NCBI RefSeq assembly: GCF_002263495.1
Contig: NZ_CP022753.1
Span: 2,232,001-2,296,000, forward strand
Direction of reading: 5' to 3'
DNA length: 64,000 nucleotides
Source: Nocardiopsis gilva YIM 90087
GTDB lineage: Bacteria; Actinomycetota; Actinomycetes; Streptosporangiales; Streptosporangiaceae
The stretch's first letter is position 1. Each line of letters opens with the position of its first letter. Below the pieces are notes generated by a model, which did no database searches, was not told where the DNA came from, and saw only the letters and a program-made list of their open reading frames with translations. Positions 1 to 11,299 of the stretch are shown piece by piece. The translations under genes were made by a program, and so were the position numbers.

Positions 1-122
1 GATACCACTGCTGTAGAAAAGGCCCGGCCGGAACACCCGCGCGTGCGACACGCCGACGCTCCGCCGCCATGGTGGCTGAGGAATCCGCGGCACAGCCGCC
101 AAGATGGGTGCCGTCGCGGGGC

Positions 123-151
123 TTGTCGAGCCACGGTCCCGGGGCTGTAGA
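123..151 (+). promoter_or_regulatory. possible promoter of the AAA ATPase gene
   Basis: TTGTCG (123-128) and TGTAGA (146-151) are separated by 17 bp, a fair match to a principal-sigma promoter, about 75 bp upstream of the ATG at 225. The -10-like stretch CTGTAGAAAAGG also occurs near 12-23, so the element may be duplicated. No start-site data exist; this is pattern recognition only. Confidence 0.3.
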
Positions 152-224
152 AAAGGTGAGCGGCCGCCGGTGCCGTGCGGACGCGGCGAGGCCCACGTCG
201 GGACGCGAGGGGGAGGAGCAGGTG

Positions 225-2671
225 ATGGCGCGCGAGGACCGAACCCGCATCACCCACAGACCCGAGCAGAAGACGCCGCTCTCCCGGCTGCGCACCGCCT
301 ACCACGGCTACCCGCTGCGCACCCGGCTGGTCGGAGGCCTGGCGGTGGTCACGGCCGCCGCCGTACTCGCCTACCTCGCCGCGTTCCCCGTGCTCATCGC
401 GATCACTATCGCCGTCGCGGCACTCTCCCTCTTCGCCGCGCTGATGCGGTCCTCCGACGCCGTCGCCACGGCGCTGGTCTCCCTCGTCTGGCTGGTCCTC
501 GCCTACGTCCTGTTCCAGATCCCGATCCCGGTCGCCGACTCCCCGGTCCTGCTGCTCCTCCCGCTCATCACGCTGCTGGTGTCGCTCCTGGCCACCCGCA
601 TCACCGCCTTCCCCGCCTGGCACACCACCCTGTTGGCTCTGCTGGTCGGGCTGATCGCGGGCCTCGCCGTCGCACTCGCCGGGCTGCTCACCGATACCGT
701 CGCGCCCGCCGCGGGCGTCGTCGTGTGCGCCGCGGCAGCGGGCGCGGCGCTCGGCTGGCGGGCCATCGCCGGATACCGGCTGCGCAGCGGCATGCGGCCC
801 GCGACGCGGCCGCGAACGCGGACCCGGGCACCCGGCCCGGACCCCGTCCGGGCAACGGGCCGGGCGGCCCCGAGACCACCCGCCGCCGCGCCACCGCGGG
901 CACATCCGGCGGCGGGAGCGCCACCCAGAACGGCGATGTCCCGGACCCCATCCCGGTCGACGAGGCCCTGGCCCGGCTGGAGAGCATGATCGGCCTCGAC
1001 CCGGTCAAGCAGCAGGTGCGCGCCATCGCGGCCTCCATCGAGGCGGCCCGGCTGCGCGCCGATGCCGGTTACTCGATCGACAAGCCCCTGCGCCACCTGG
1101 TGTTCTCCGGGCCGCCGGGGACCGGCAAGACCAGCGTGGCCCGCACCCTGGCGACGATCTTCCACTCCTTCGGCCTCCTTCCCACACCGCACGTGATCGA
1201 GGCACAGCGGGCCGACCTGGTCGGTGAGTACCTCGGCGCGACCGCGATCAAGACCAACGAGCTGGTGGACCGCGCCCTGGGCGGCGTGCTGTTCATCGAC
1301 GAGGCGTACGCACTGGTCAACGACGGCGACGGGCAACCCGACCGGTTCGGCAACGAGGCCGTGCAGACGCTGCTCAAGCGGGCCGAGGACGACCGGGACC
1401 GGCTCGTCGTCATCCTCGCCGGATACGAGGCCGAGATGGACCGCTTCCTCGCCTCCAACCCCGGCCTGGCCTCGCGCTTCGCCACCCGCGTCACCTTCCC
1501 CAGCTACACCGCCGAAGAGCTGCGGCGGATCTCCGAGCACCTGTTCGAGCAGCGCGGCGACTGGATCGAGGAGGAAGCCCGCCCGGCCCTGCACCGCCGG
1601 TTCGACCAGGTCGTGCAGCGGGGGGCCATCGACGACCTGGGCAACGGCCGCTTCGTCCGCTCGCTGGTGGAGAAGGCGGCCGAGGCCCGGGACGTGCGCG
1701 TGGTGACATCCGGTGCGAGTGAGCGCCGACCGGTGCCCGACGACCTGGTCACCGTGCGCGCCGACGACATCGCCACCGCCTTCGAGGAACTCACGGCGCG
1801 GCTGCCGGGCTTCGGCGACACACCGGACATCGCCGAGGCACTGGCCGAACTCGACGGCATGATCGGCCTGGAACCCGTCAAGGGGCAGGTGCGCTCGATC
1901 GTCGCCCAGCTGCAGGTGGCCAAGCTCCGCGAGGAGCAGGGCCTGCGCACCCAGGCGCCGATGCGGCACTTCGTGTTCTCCGGCCCGCCCGGTACCGGCA
2001 AGACCTCGGTGGCGCGCATCCTCGGCCGCGTGTTCGCGGCGCTCGGGCTGCTCGGGCGGGCCGAAGTCGTCGAGGCGCAACGCTCCGACCTGGTGGGGGA
2101 GCACCTCGGCGCGACCGCGATCAAGACCAACCGGCTCATCGACCGGGCGCTGGGCGGCGTGCTGTTCGTCGACGAGGCCTACGCCCTGGCCAACCCCGGC
2201 TACAGCGGCGGAGACGCGTTCGGCGCCGAGGCGATCCAGACGCTGCTCAAGCGGGCCGAGGACGACCGGGACCGGTTGGTCGTCGTCCTGGCCGGATACC
2301 CCGCCGAGATGGACCACTTCCTGGCCAGCAACGCCGGGCTGTCCTCCCGCTTCAGTGTGCGGGTGGCCTTCCCCAGCTACACCGCCGACGAGCTGAGCGA
2401 GATCGCCGATGTCGTGGCGGCCCGCACCGGCGACGCGTTCGACCCCGAGGCGCGTGAGGACCTGCGGCGCATCTTCGGCTACGTGTGCGACGGCGACTGG
2501 ATCGACGAGCTGGGCAACGGGCGCTTCGCCCGGTCCCTGTTCGAGAAGTCGTGCTCCCACCGCGACCTGCGGGTGGCCGAGGAGCTGGGCGACGCCGCGA
2601 CCGCCGCCGAACTGACCCGCATCACCAGCGCGGACCTGCGCCAGGCCTACTCCGAGCTCACCCAGGGCTGA
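225..2671 (+). CDS. membrane-anchored tandem AAA ATPase (CbxX/CfqX family), reading frame broken near 798
   Basis: The 5' part (from ATG 225, behind a GGGGAGGAG ribosome site) encodes a basic N-terminus and five or six hydrophobic segments (about residues 34-175). The 3' part encodes two CbxX/CfqX-type AAA modules related to EccA and SpoVK. Each module has a Walker A GPPGTGKT (near 1108 and 1980) and a Walker B ending FIDEAYAL or FVDEAYAL. The halves lie in different frames. GC-rich third positions switch frame at about 795-815, and one extra C at the CCC run 798-800 joins them into one 815-residue protein. As sequenced, the first frame stops at 987-989 and an ATG at 986 overlaps that stop (ATGA). 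Starting there would remove the helix VDEALARLES, which has a counterpart before the second module, so one fused protein is more likely. It probably acts as a membrane-tethered remodelling ATPase; the substrate is unknown. Confidence 0.75.
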
Positions 2672-2754
2672 TCCGCCGCCGCGGCGTGTCCGGGGCCGGA
2701 GTGCGGCCGGAGCGGGACCGCCGCCCTGCACAGGCGACTGCTACGCTCCGCTCC

Positions 2755-3483
2755 ATGACTGGACTTACCTCCCCTGTCACCCAGGCCATTATCCTGGCCG
2801 GAGGCCAGGCCACCCGACTGCGGCCCTACACCGATACCCGCCCCAAGGCCATGGTCGAGGTCGCCGGACGGCCGATCATCGACCACCAGCTCGACTGGCT
2901 GGCCGGGCACGGCGTCGAGCACGCCGTCGTGTCCTGCGGATACAAGGCGGAGGTGCTGCGCGACCACCTGGACGGGCGTACCGGCGGGCCCGAGACCACC
3001 CTGGTGGTCGAGGACGAGCCGCTGGGCCGCGGCGGCGGTCTGCGCTACGCGGCGAGCGGCCTGCGCGGTTCCGACGACCCGTTCTTCGCCCTGAACGGCG
3101 ACATCCTCACCTGGTTCCCGCTGGATGAGTTCACCGCCTACCACCGGGAGAAGGGCGGGCTGGTCACCCTGGGGCTGGCGCGGTTCCAGACCACCTGGGG
3201 CATCGTCGACGTCGCCGACGACGGCGTGATCGAGGGCTTCACGCAGAGCCCCCAGCTGCCGTTCTGGATCAACGCGGGCGTCTACCTCTTCGAGCGGTCC
3301 GTTGTCCCGCTGCTGCCGGTCAAGGGCGACCACGAGTCCAGCACCTTCCCGGAGCTGGCCAAGGAGGGGCGGCTGTTCGGGTACCGCATCGACGGCTTCT
3401 GGCGCGGCGTCGACACGGTCAAGGACGTCAAGGAGGCGGGCGACCAGATCGCGGCGCTGCGCGGTGAGACATCCACCTCCTGA
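2755..3483 (+). CDS. NDP-sugar nucleotidyltransferase
   Basis: A 242-residue protein beginning with the sugar-nucleotidyltransferase signature ILAGGQATRLRPYTDTRPKA. It resembles the RmlA, GlmU N-terminal and mannose-1-phosphate guanylyltransferase families. These transfer a nucleotide to a sugar 1-phosphate to make activated sugars for glycan or cell-envelope synthesis. The metal-binding region FALNGDILTW and the later WINAGVYLFE are also typical. It is a bare catalytic domain with no acyltransferase or CBS domain, so the sugar and base cannot be assigned. The ATG has no Shine-Dalgarno, but TACGCT (2742-2747) lies 7 nt upstream, which suggests a leaderless mRNA. It follows the AAA gene by 83 bp and precedes a tyrosine phosphatase on the same strand. 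Confidence 0.85.
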   Translation: MTGLTSPVTQAIILAGGQATRLRPYTDTRPKAMVEVAGRPIIDHQLDWLAGHGVEHAVVSCGYKAEVLRDHLDGRTGGPETTLVVEDEPLGRGGGLRYAASGLRGSDDPFFALNGDILTWFPLDEFTAYHREKGGLVTLGLARFQTTWGIVDVADDGVIEGFTQSPQLPFWINAGVYLFERSVVPLLPVKGDHESSTFPELAKEGRLFGYRIDGFWRGVDTVKDVKEAGDQIAALRGETSTS

Positions 3484-3537
3484 CCTGCCCCGCTCCCGGG
3501 TACGGGGCTGTGCGCGCCGGTCGGTATCGTCGCTTTC

Positions 3538-4326
3538 GTGACGAACGACGCCCATTTCCCGGCCACCGCCCCCAACTTCCGTGACCTCGGCGGACACACG
3601 ACGCGCGACGGGTCGGTGGTCCGCCGCGGCGTGGTCTACCGATCCGACGCCCTGTCCAACCTCACCGACGACGAACTCCACGGCCTCGGCAACCACCTGG
3701 GCCTGCGGCTCCAGGTCGACCTGCGCAGCTCCTTCGAGCGCGAGGCCGCGGCTGACCGCGTCCCCGAGGGCGTGGAGTACGTGGCCCTCGACGTCCAAGG
3801 GGACCACAGCACCGGCGCCGACCTCGCCGCGATGCTGACCGACCCCGAGCGCTCCACCGAGCTGCTGTCCGACGGCGGCGGCGAGCGGTTCGTGCACGAG
3901 GTCAACAGGATGCTCGTGAGCTGGGATGACGCTCTGGCGGGCTACCGCGAGCTGATCCGCTTGGCGGCCACCGGCCCCGCCCCGCTGGTGTTCCACTGCA
4001 GCGCGGGCAAGGACCGCACCGGCTGGGGCGCCGCCCTGCTGCTGGCCCTGCTGGACGTGCCCCGCGAGGCGATCGTCGCCGACTACCTCGCCAGCAACCC
4101 CCGCCTGGCCCAGGCACGCGAGTGGATGTACGGGGCGGCCGAGCGCCACGGCGTCAACCGGGACCTGCTGCAGCCGCTGGTGGAGGTCCGCGAGGAGTAC
4201 CTCCGGTCCGCGTTCGACGAGGCCGACCGCGTCTACGGCTCGTTCGAGGGCTATGTCGCCGACGGCCTCAAGATCGGCCCCGAGACCATCGACGCCCTGC
4301 GCGCCCGCTTCCTCGGACCGCGCTGA
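3538..4326 (+). CDS. tyrosine-protein phosphatase, PtpB-like
   Basis: A 262-residue cytoplasmic protein with the P-loop HCSAGKDRTG (Cys and Arg of the CX5R motif, near residues 153-162). The N-terminal NFRDLGGH motif is shared by the PtpB/LipA family of bacterial tyrosine or lipid phosphatases, as in Mycobacterium tuberculosis PtpB. It should dephosphorylate phosphotyrosine or phosphoinositide substrates through a cysteinyl-phosphate intermediate. The substrate in this organism is unknown. There is no signal peptide. The GTG start has no Shine-Dalgarno; TATCGT (3525-3530) ends 7 nt before it, again suggesting leaderless translation. It converges with the hypothetical gene at 4366-6051. Confidence 0.85.
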   Translation: MTNDAHFPATAPNFRDLGGHTTRDGSVVRRGVVYRSDALSNLTDDELHGLGNHLGLRLQVDLRSSFEREAAADRVPEGVEYVALDVQGDHSTGADLAAMLTDPERSTELLSDGGGERFVHEVNRMLVSWDDALAGYRELIRLAATGPAPLVFHCSAGKDRTGWGAALLLALLDVPREAIVADYLASNPRLAQAREWMYGAAERHGVNRDLLQPLVEVREEYLRSAFDEADRVYGSFEGYVADGLKIGPETIDALRARFLGPR

Positions 4327-4365
4327 GCCCCGGCCCCGGCACACGCCCGATGCGCCCGCCAGCGA

Positions 4366-6051
4366 CTACAGCTCGTCGAGCGCGGCGGTCAGGGCGTCGT
4401 CGTCCTCCGCGTGCTCGAGGGTGTCGAGCAGGGTCCGCAGCACGGCCGGGCGGCCGAAGCCGCGGTCGAGGAGGCGCTGGGCCGCCGCCCACAGGGCGGG
4501 CGGCTCGCCGTTCCACAGGCGTTCGGCCAGGTGCTCGTGGGCGGCGATCTCCTCTTCGGAGGCGGCGCGCGCCTTCGGGGTGTCCGGCGTGGCGTGGTCG
4601 TCGCCGCGCGTCCCGTGCTTGCCGCGGTGCCCCGCCGGGGCGTCATATTCCCCGAAGTGGTCCAGCCGCAGCAGCGCCCGGCGTCCGGCCGAGGTCGAGG
4701 GGTCGAAGTCGCCCGCCGACCCGTCCAGCAGGTCGCTGGCCAGGAGCGGGAAGGCGAACATGCGGCGGGGGAGTGCCGACAGGTCGCGGTCGGGCAGCAG
4801 CCGTGCGATCGCCGCCCGGTTGAGCCCGAACGACGCGGTCGGATCGCGGTAGGCGGTGGTGAAGGGGGCGGTCGACTCCCACAGCGCGTCGAGGGTGGCG
4901 CCGACCGCGATCTCGGGCAGCCCCGACCGGGGTCCGGCCCAGCGGATCCACGCCGCCAGCACGTGGGGCATCGCCTCCTGCTCGGCGGGCAGGAGCACGA
5001 CCCGGCGGGGCAGCCACGTCAGCAGGAACGCCTCGACCTTGCGCGGGCTGACGCGCAGCGGACGTCCGGCGTCGCGGTCGCAGCCGTAGTCGATGATGTG
5101 GTCCACGCATCTGCTCGCCGCATAGGAGTCGGAGAGCTCGGCGGCCTCTGCGGAGGCCAGGAACCGCGCGGCGAGCATCGCGCGGCGGTCGTGCCGCCAC
5201 ACCGGTTCGGTCAGGGCGTCGCCGTCCGCCTGGGGAAGGACCCGCAGTCGCGCGCGGAGGAGGGCGTGGTGCGCCGCCAGGGACCCGCCGGTGAGCCCGG
5301 CGGCCTCGGCGGCCGTGCCGGGGTCGGCATGCGTGGCCGTGCTGTCGGCGAGCCGCTGGTCGGTCCTGGCCAGCGCGTTCTCCAGCAGCAGGCGGGCGTG
5401 GCCGAGGTCGAGCGGGTCGAAGGTCGCCATGGGGTTGTCCGTCTGCTCGGCGCGGCAGTGCTCCAGGAGCCGCTCGACCTTGGTCGTCACCCAGGCGTCG
5501 CGCAGCACGCCGCCACTGTTGTGATCGACGACCGCGATCAGGGCGTGTCCGGCCTCGTCCGCCGCGCCCGAGGAGGCGTCTGGATCCGCGTCGCAGTCAT
5601 GGCGGAAGGTGAGGATGAGATCGTCGGTGTCGCCGAACCGGCTGCCCGAGACGTAGGCGGCCACGGGGCGCGCCTCGCCGAGGGCGCTGGCCCACGGCGG
5701 CCGCGCGATGCCCTGGCGTCCCAGCTCGACGATCCCCTTCTTGGCGAGGACGCGCTGACGGCGCGAGGTCCCCAGCACCGCGACTCCGCTCAGCAGGGCG
5801 AGCCCCGCTGCGGTTCCCGAGGAGGCGGCGTGCGCGACGAGCCCTTCGCCGAGCCGACGGTCGACGTCAGGGCCCGGCGTGCCGGGAATGGTTGCTCCCC
5901 ACCAGGAGCCCAGCATCTCGCTGACGCCGATCTCGGCGTCGAGCGGGTGCCGCATCGCGAGGAGGGCGCGCGCCGCTCGCAGCATTTCGGAGAAAACGGC
6001 CTCCGGTACTGGCTCCGGGTCCGGCTGTGGGGAGAGACGAGGTTCGGACAC
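4366..6051 (-). CDS. uncharacterised 561-residue protein
   Basis: The family is not recognised. From the GTG at 6051 the frame encodes 561 residues, mildly acidic, with no signal peptide or clear membrane segment. The middle is rich in Ala, Leu and Arg helices, and the C-terminal third has a charged linker followed by a short helical tail ending LDEL. The middle (about residues 130-210) carries beta-rich stretches such as RPVAAYVSGSRFGDTDDLIL and ALIAVVDHNSGGVLRDAW. The frame remains open upstream to an ATG at 6159, but the VSEPRLSP start at 6051 avoids an Arg/Cys-rich stretch that looks non-coding. GC-ending codons across the whole length support a real gene. Function unknown. Confidence 0.7.
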   Translation of the reverse strand: MSEPRLSPQPDPEPVPEAVFSEMLRAARALLAMRHPLDAEIGVSEMLGSWWGATIPGTPGPDVDRRLGEGLVAHAASSGTAAGLALLSGVAVLGTSRRQRVLAKKGIVELGRQGIARPPWASALGEARPVAAYVSGSRFGDTDDLILTFRHDCDADPDASSGAADEAGHALIAVVDHNSGGVLRDAWVTTKVERLLEHCRAEQTDNPMATFDPLDLGHARLLLENALARTDQRLADSTATHADPGTAAEAAGLTGGSLAAHHALLRARLRVLPQADGDALTEPVWRHDRRAMLAARFLASAEAAELSDSYAASRCVDHIIDYGCDRDAGRPLRVSPRKVEAFLLTWLPRRVVLLPAEQEAMPHVLAAWIRWAGPRSGLPEIAVGATLDALWESTAPFTTAYRDPTASFGLNRAAIARLLPDRDLSALPRRMFAFPLLASDLLDGSAGDFDPSTSAGRRALLRLDHFGEYDAPAGHRGKHGTRGDDHATPDTPKARAASEEEIAAHEHLAERLWNGEPPALWAAAQRLLDRGFGRPAVLRTLLDTLEHAEDDDALTAALDEL

Positions 6052-6184
6052 CCGATAAAGCCTATGGCACACGCCGTCCCGACCAGAGCAACCCGCCCGC
6101 ACCCAGCTGCGCACACAGAGGGGCGCCCCGGTGGGGCGCCCAGAAGATCGAACGGTCACCGCACGTCAGTGCCGGCTGCTCGCT

Positions 6185-6442
6185 CTACACCAGGCCTTCA
6201 TGTGGCTGGGCCGGTAGGGCGACGGCCAGTCGGGACGGCGGCTCGGAGTTGATCACGGCTTGCAGGTGCTCCCTGGCGAGTCCCTCCACCAGGCTCGGTG
6301 TGACCTGGTAGCCGAGGTGCTCCGCGCATTTCCAGCTGTCGCTGACACAGCGTTCGACGCATCTATGGGACAGGGCGCTGAACTCGTCGTGCAGTCGGGC
6401 CGCGACCTGCTGCAGGTCACGGACGGGATAGGTCTGGAGCAT
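6185..6442 (-). CDS. small protein resembling actinobacterial three-helix-bundle dimerisation proteins
   Basis: An 85-residue frame with a helical pattern: RDLQQVAARLHDEFSAL, then a Cys-containing central helix, then TPSLVEGLAREHLQAVI. This resembles the small actinobacterial three-helix-bundle dimerisation family by sequence feel (conserved FSAL-like turn and VTPSLVEGLAR helix). Two Cys and two His in the middle (SHRCVERCV) might bind metal but are not a standard zinc motif. It lies 133 bp upstream of the 561-residue gene on the same strand, so the two could be co-transcribed. Function unknown. Confidence 0.5.
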   Translation of the reverse strand: MLQTYPVRDLQQVAARLHDEFSALSHRCVERCVSDSWKCAEHLGYQVTPSLVEGLAREHLQAVINSEPPSRLAVALPAQPHEGLV

Positions 6443-6925
6443 CCTTGCTCACGCCCCTCGCTGGCGGTGGTCTGGACGGCGACCTCCATCCATTTCACTT
6501 GTTCGGGGAAGGGTGTCAACCCCTCTCAGGGCGTCCTTTAATTGGTGTATACCTTTTTCGGACCTAGAGGGAAATCCAGACCGCTGAGTAAATATCCATG
6601 TTCCTCCAGCTCAAGCTCGCGTTTCGCCGAGAATGGGCTGACCGAAACCCCGCCTGGGGCAGCGAACGTGAGTGTGACGACGTATCATTTACCTTCTGTG
6701 AAGGACGTTGACTTTCCGCCGCAGCATCGGCCGAGGGAAGGGTAGTGGCCTATGCTGGGGCGGAGTTGGTGTTGCGTCAGCACGCGTCGTCGCGAGGTCG
6801 CCGGAGCCGGGGTGGTGCCGGCCGTCCTCCCGTCTTCGCCCTCCCCCGAATTCGTTAAGCTCTTGGCGCTCGCATGAGCGAGCCCCACGCCCGTGGGGGT
6901 GACCCGGACCCCGGAGGTGTCATTG
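6443..6925. other. divergent intergenic region, AT-richer than its surroundings
   Basis: About 480 bp between two divergently transcribed genes. It is locally AT-rich (TTTAATTGGTGTATACC near 6537-6553, with the palindrome GTATAC) and contains no convincing coding frame; the open frames here lack GC-ending codons. It probably holds the promoters of the small protein and of the PAS/SpoIIE gene, but I cannot place them confidently. Confidence 0.4.
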
Positions 6926-9028
6926 TTGAGCACCGAGACATCCCTCCCTCTCCCACGCATGTCCGGACTCGGCTCCTCCGATTCGGCACTGCTCGACACG
7001 CTGCTCAAGGAAGCCCCCATCGGATTCGCGTTTCTCGACACGTCGGCCCGCTTCCGCCGGGTGAATCGGACCCTGGCCGCGATTTACGGACACGGCGAGG
7101 CCGAACTTCACGGACGCACCCCGGCGGAGGTCTGTGCGTCCCCTGACGACGTCGCGGCCCACGAGTCCGCGATCACGGCGGCACTGGCCGGAGAGACCGT
7201 GGTCTACAGCGACCACCACCTGGACGGCGGTGCCGTGGATGCCTACGGCAACCAGCCGCACTGGGCGATGTCCTGGTTCCCGGCCTACGGCGAGGATGGA
7301 GGGATCGACGGGGTGGCGCTGATCGCGGTCGACCTGAGCGACAGGCACAAGGCGGAGGTGGCGTTGCGACGCAGTGAGGAGCGCTACCGGTCCCTGCTCG
7401 CCGCCACCAACCAGGTGGTCTGGGCAGCGACCCCCGATGGGGACATCAGCGAGGACTGCCCGGAGTGGCGCGCCATCACGGGCCAGCCGGTCGAGCGCTA
7501 CCTGGGCCGCGGGTGGCTCGACGCCGTCCACCCCGACGACCGGGAGCGCGTCGAACGCGCCTGGGACGACGCCATCGCCGACCGGATGGTCTTCGACGCC
7601 ACCTTCCGGATCCGCATCCAGTCCGGTGAGACCCGCCACTACCGCTCGCGGGCGGTGCCGATCACCCGTGGCGGCGAGGTCGTCGAGTGGGTCGGCGCCA
7701 ACACCGACGTCACCGTCCAGCGCGAGGCCGACGACATGCGCCAGCGCCTCACCCAGCAGCTGGGCGAGGCCGCGCTGCGCACGGTGCGGTTGCAGAAAGC
7801 CACATCCGACCTGGCCGAGGCGCTGACCGTCGACCAGGTCGTCGAGGTCATGACCGAGATCGGCCGCTCGGCCGTGGGCGCCGACCGCACCACCCTGGCC
7901 GAGCTCGACCGCGACCACCTCCGGTTGCGGCTGCTGGGCTCCACCGCCCACGACCTGCCCGACATCCCCGGCGGCCAGCCGCGCGACGCCGCTCTGGACT
8001 ACCCCTGCACGATGGCGGCGGCCGTGCGCGAGCGCGGTCCCCTCATCGTCGGCAGCCCGCTGGAACTGCGCGCGCTGCTCGACGACGCGCCTGAGATCGT
8101 CGACTTCCTGGAACACACCGATGAGCAGGCCTGGATCGCCCTGCCCCTCCTCAGCGCCGGGCTGCCGATGGGCGCCCTGCGCTTCGCCTTCACCAGTCGC
8201 CGCGACGTCTCCGACGAGGAGAAGGTCTTCCTCGAAGCGCTCGCCGGCCAGTGCGCCCTGGCGCTGGAACGCGCGCAGCTGTTCGAGCGCGAGCACCGCA
8301 CCGCCGAGGCGCTGCAGCAGAGCCTGCTGCCCGAGGACCTCCCCGAGGTCAAGGGCATCCGGATGCGGGCGTCCTACAGCTCCGGCACCCAGCACGTGCA
8401 GGTGGGCGGCGACTGGTACGACGCCTTTCCCCTGCCCGACGGCCGGGTCGCCGGCGTCCTCGGCGATGTCATGGGCAAGGGGCTCAAGGCGGCCACCGGG
8501 ATGAGCCGCGTGCGCAACGCCCTGCGTGCGCTCGCGTTCAGCATGCCCGAGCCCGCCGACGTGCTCACCGGACTCGACCGAATGTTCGACGCCACTGAGG
8601 GAATGGACCAGGTCACCACCCTGGTCTACTTCGTCCTCGACCCGGAGACCGGGCAGATCGACCTGAGCAACGCGGGTCATCCGCCGCCCCTGGTGGTCTC
8701 CACCGACGGGGCGCCGCGGCTGCTCGAAGGAGAGCCCGACACACCGCTCGGGTTGATCTCGGAGCGTGGGCACCACAAATTTTTCGTGGAACCCGGTAAC
8801 ACCGTGGTGCTCTACTCCGATGGACTTGTTGAGAACCGGCGGCGGGCCGTCGCCACCGGGATCGAAGATCTAGTCGCCGTAGCGTCGCAGGCGCCGCCGG
8901 AGGTGGTGGGGGATCCACAGCACATGCTCGAGTACCTTGTTGAAGGCATGCTCGCAGGGTATGAGCAGGACGACGACGTCACACTGCTCGCCGTCCATCT
9001 TCCGGTGAACGAGGCCACGCCGGAGTAA
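6926..9028 (+). CDS. PAS-PAS-GAF-SpoIIE serine phosphatase
   Basis: A roughly 700-residue cytoplasmic signalling protein. Two PAS domains come first (about residues 20-130 and 150-260; RFRRVNRTLAAIYGHGEAEL and PDGDISEDCPEWRAITG are typical). A GAF domain follows (about 280-450) and then a PP2C-type SpoIIE phosphatase domain (about 470-690). The metal-site motif VGGDWYDAF and the following GDVMGKGLKAA are intact. Such proteins dephosphorylate anti-anti-sigma factors of the SpoIIAA/RsbV type in response to a sensed signal. No kinase or STAS gene is adjacent, so the partner is elsewhere. The start is not obvious: a GTG occurs at 6893, but GGAGG at 6913-6917 sits 8 nt before a TTG at 6926, which I prefer; ATG 6959 is a third option. 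It precedes the principal sigma factor gene. Confidence 0.85.
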   Translation: MSTETSLPLPRMSGLGSSDSALLDTLLKEAPIGFAFLDTSARFRRVNRTLAAIYGHGEAELHGRTPAEVCASPDDVAAHESAITAALAGETVVYSDHHLDGGAVDAYGNQPHWAMSWFPAYGEDGGIDGVALIAVDLSDRHKAEVALRRSEERYRSLLAATNQVVWAATPDGDISEDCPEWRAITGQPVERYLGRGWLDAVHPDDRERVERAWDDAIADRMVFDATFRIRIQSGETRHYRSRAVPITRGGEVVEWVGANTDVTVQREADDMRQRLTQQLGEAALRTVRLQKATSDLAEALTVDQVVEVMTEIGRSAVGADRTTLAELDRDHLRLRLLGSTAHDLPDIPGGQPRDAALDYPCTMAAAVRERGPLIVGSPLELRALLDDAPEIVDFLEHTDEQAWIALPLLSAGLPMGALRFAFTSRRDVSDEEKVFLEALAGQCALALERAQLFEREHRTAEALQQSLLPEDLPEVKGIRMRASYSSGTQHVQVGGDWYDAFPLPDGRVAGVLGDVMGKGLKAATGMSRVRNALRALAFSMPEPADVLTGLDRMFDATEGMDQVTTLVYFVLDPETGQIDLSNAGHPPPLVVSTDGAPRLLEGEPDTPLGLISERGHHKFFVEPGNTVVLYSDGLVENRRRAVATGIEDLVAVASQAPPEVVGDPQHMLEYLVEGMLAGYEQDDDVTLLAVHLPVNEATPE

Positions 9029-9080
9029 GCAGACCGTACGAAGAAGTCCGACACTTTGCCTAAGGTGGAGGAACCATTAG

Positions 9081-9096
9081 CCCCGCTCGCGCGGGG
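9081..9096 (+). terminator. hairpin after the SpoIIE phosphatase gene
   Basis: CCCCGC (9081-9086) pairs with GCGGGG (9091-9096) around a TCGC loop, 52 bp after the stop codon. There is no U-tract, as is common for actinobacterial hairpin terminators. Confidence 0.4.
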
Positions 9097-9125
9097 GGTG
9101 GGTTCGAGGACCCGACGGTGGGGTT

Positions 9126-9141
9126 CGATCCGCACGGATCG
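9126..9141 (+). promoter_or_regulatory. palindrome upstream of the principal sigma gene
   Basis: CGATCCG (9126-9132) and CGGATCG (9135-9141) form a perfect 7-bp inverted repeat with a 2-bp spacer, about 190 bp before the sigma gene. Just downstream, CATACGCT occurs twice in direct orientation (9172-9179 and 9190-9197, 18 bp apart). These may be operator or promoter elements of the sigma gene; no binding protein can be named. Confidence 0.3.
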
Positions 9142-9330
9142 CGGAGAAAAATCCTACTGGGCGGATGTGCCCATACGCTAGACAGGGCGCATACGCTGAA
9201 GAAAATAAGTCTTCCCCGTCCAGGCGGGGATGTTCCCGGGCAACAGCGAGGTCAGAGCGCCGCTCTCCCTCGTGGCTCATCGGGCCGCCGGGTCCAGCAA
9301 TCTCGCCACACGTCCGTTCGAGAGGTGTTT

Positions 9331-11004
<1,674 letters not shown>

Positions 11005-11044
11005 CCCGGTCGAATCCGTCCGACACACACGCGCGGTGTTTCCC

Positions 11045-11083
11045 GGGCCGACCTTCCCGCGACCTTGGAAGGTCGGCCCGGCC
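11045..11083 (+). terminator. strong hairpin terminator after rpoD
   Basis: CCGGGCCGACCTTCC (11045-11059) and GGAAGGTCGGCCCGG (11069-11083) form a perfect 15-bp stem with a 9-nt loop, 41 bp after the sigma stop codon. No U-tract follows. Confidence 0.8.
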
Positions 11084-11299
11084 CGTGTGCGGCCTGGTCC
11101 GGCGGCCCGCCGGCTCGGGTGTGGCGATGCCCGAGAGGGGCGCTGTGCCGGGGTGCCGCTCCGTACATCCTTCATCCGACGGACACGATGATGTCGGATG
11201 CCGTGTAGGACTGAGATAAAAGACCGAGACCGCTTCGTTACCCGTGGTCCGGGTGCGGAGGCGCTGCGTTGTCCGGTGTGCCGCTAATGTCGCAGAACC

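Noticed and set aside
225-2671. Interpretation of the AAA gene as an ESX secretion EccA
   Set aside because: The AAA motif family matches, but there are no esx, eccB-E or WXG100 genes nearby and the N-terminus has membrane segments instead of TPRs.
4411-6252. 613-residue plus-strand frame opposite the 561-residue gene
   Set aside because: The minus-strand frame has the better GC-ending codon pattern; this one reads as Gly/Arg/Val-rich.
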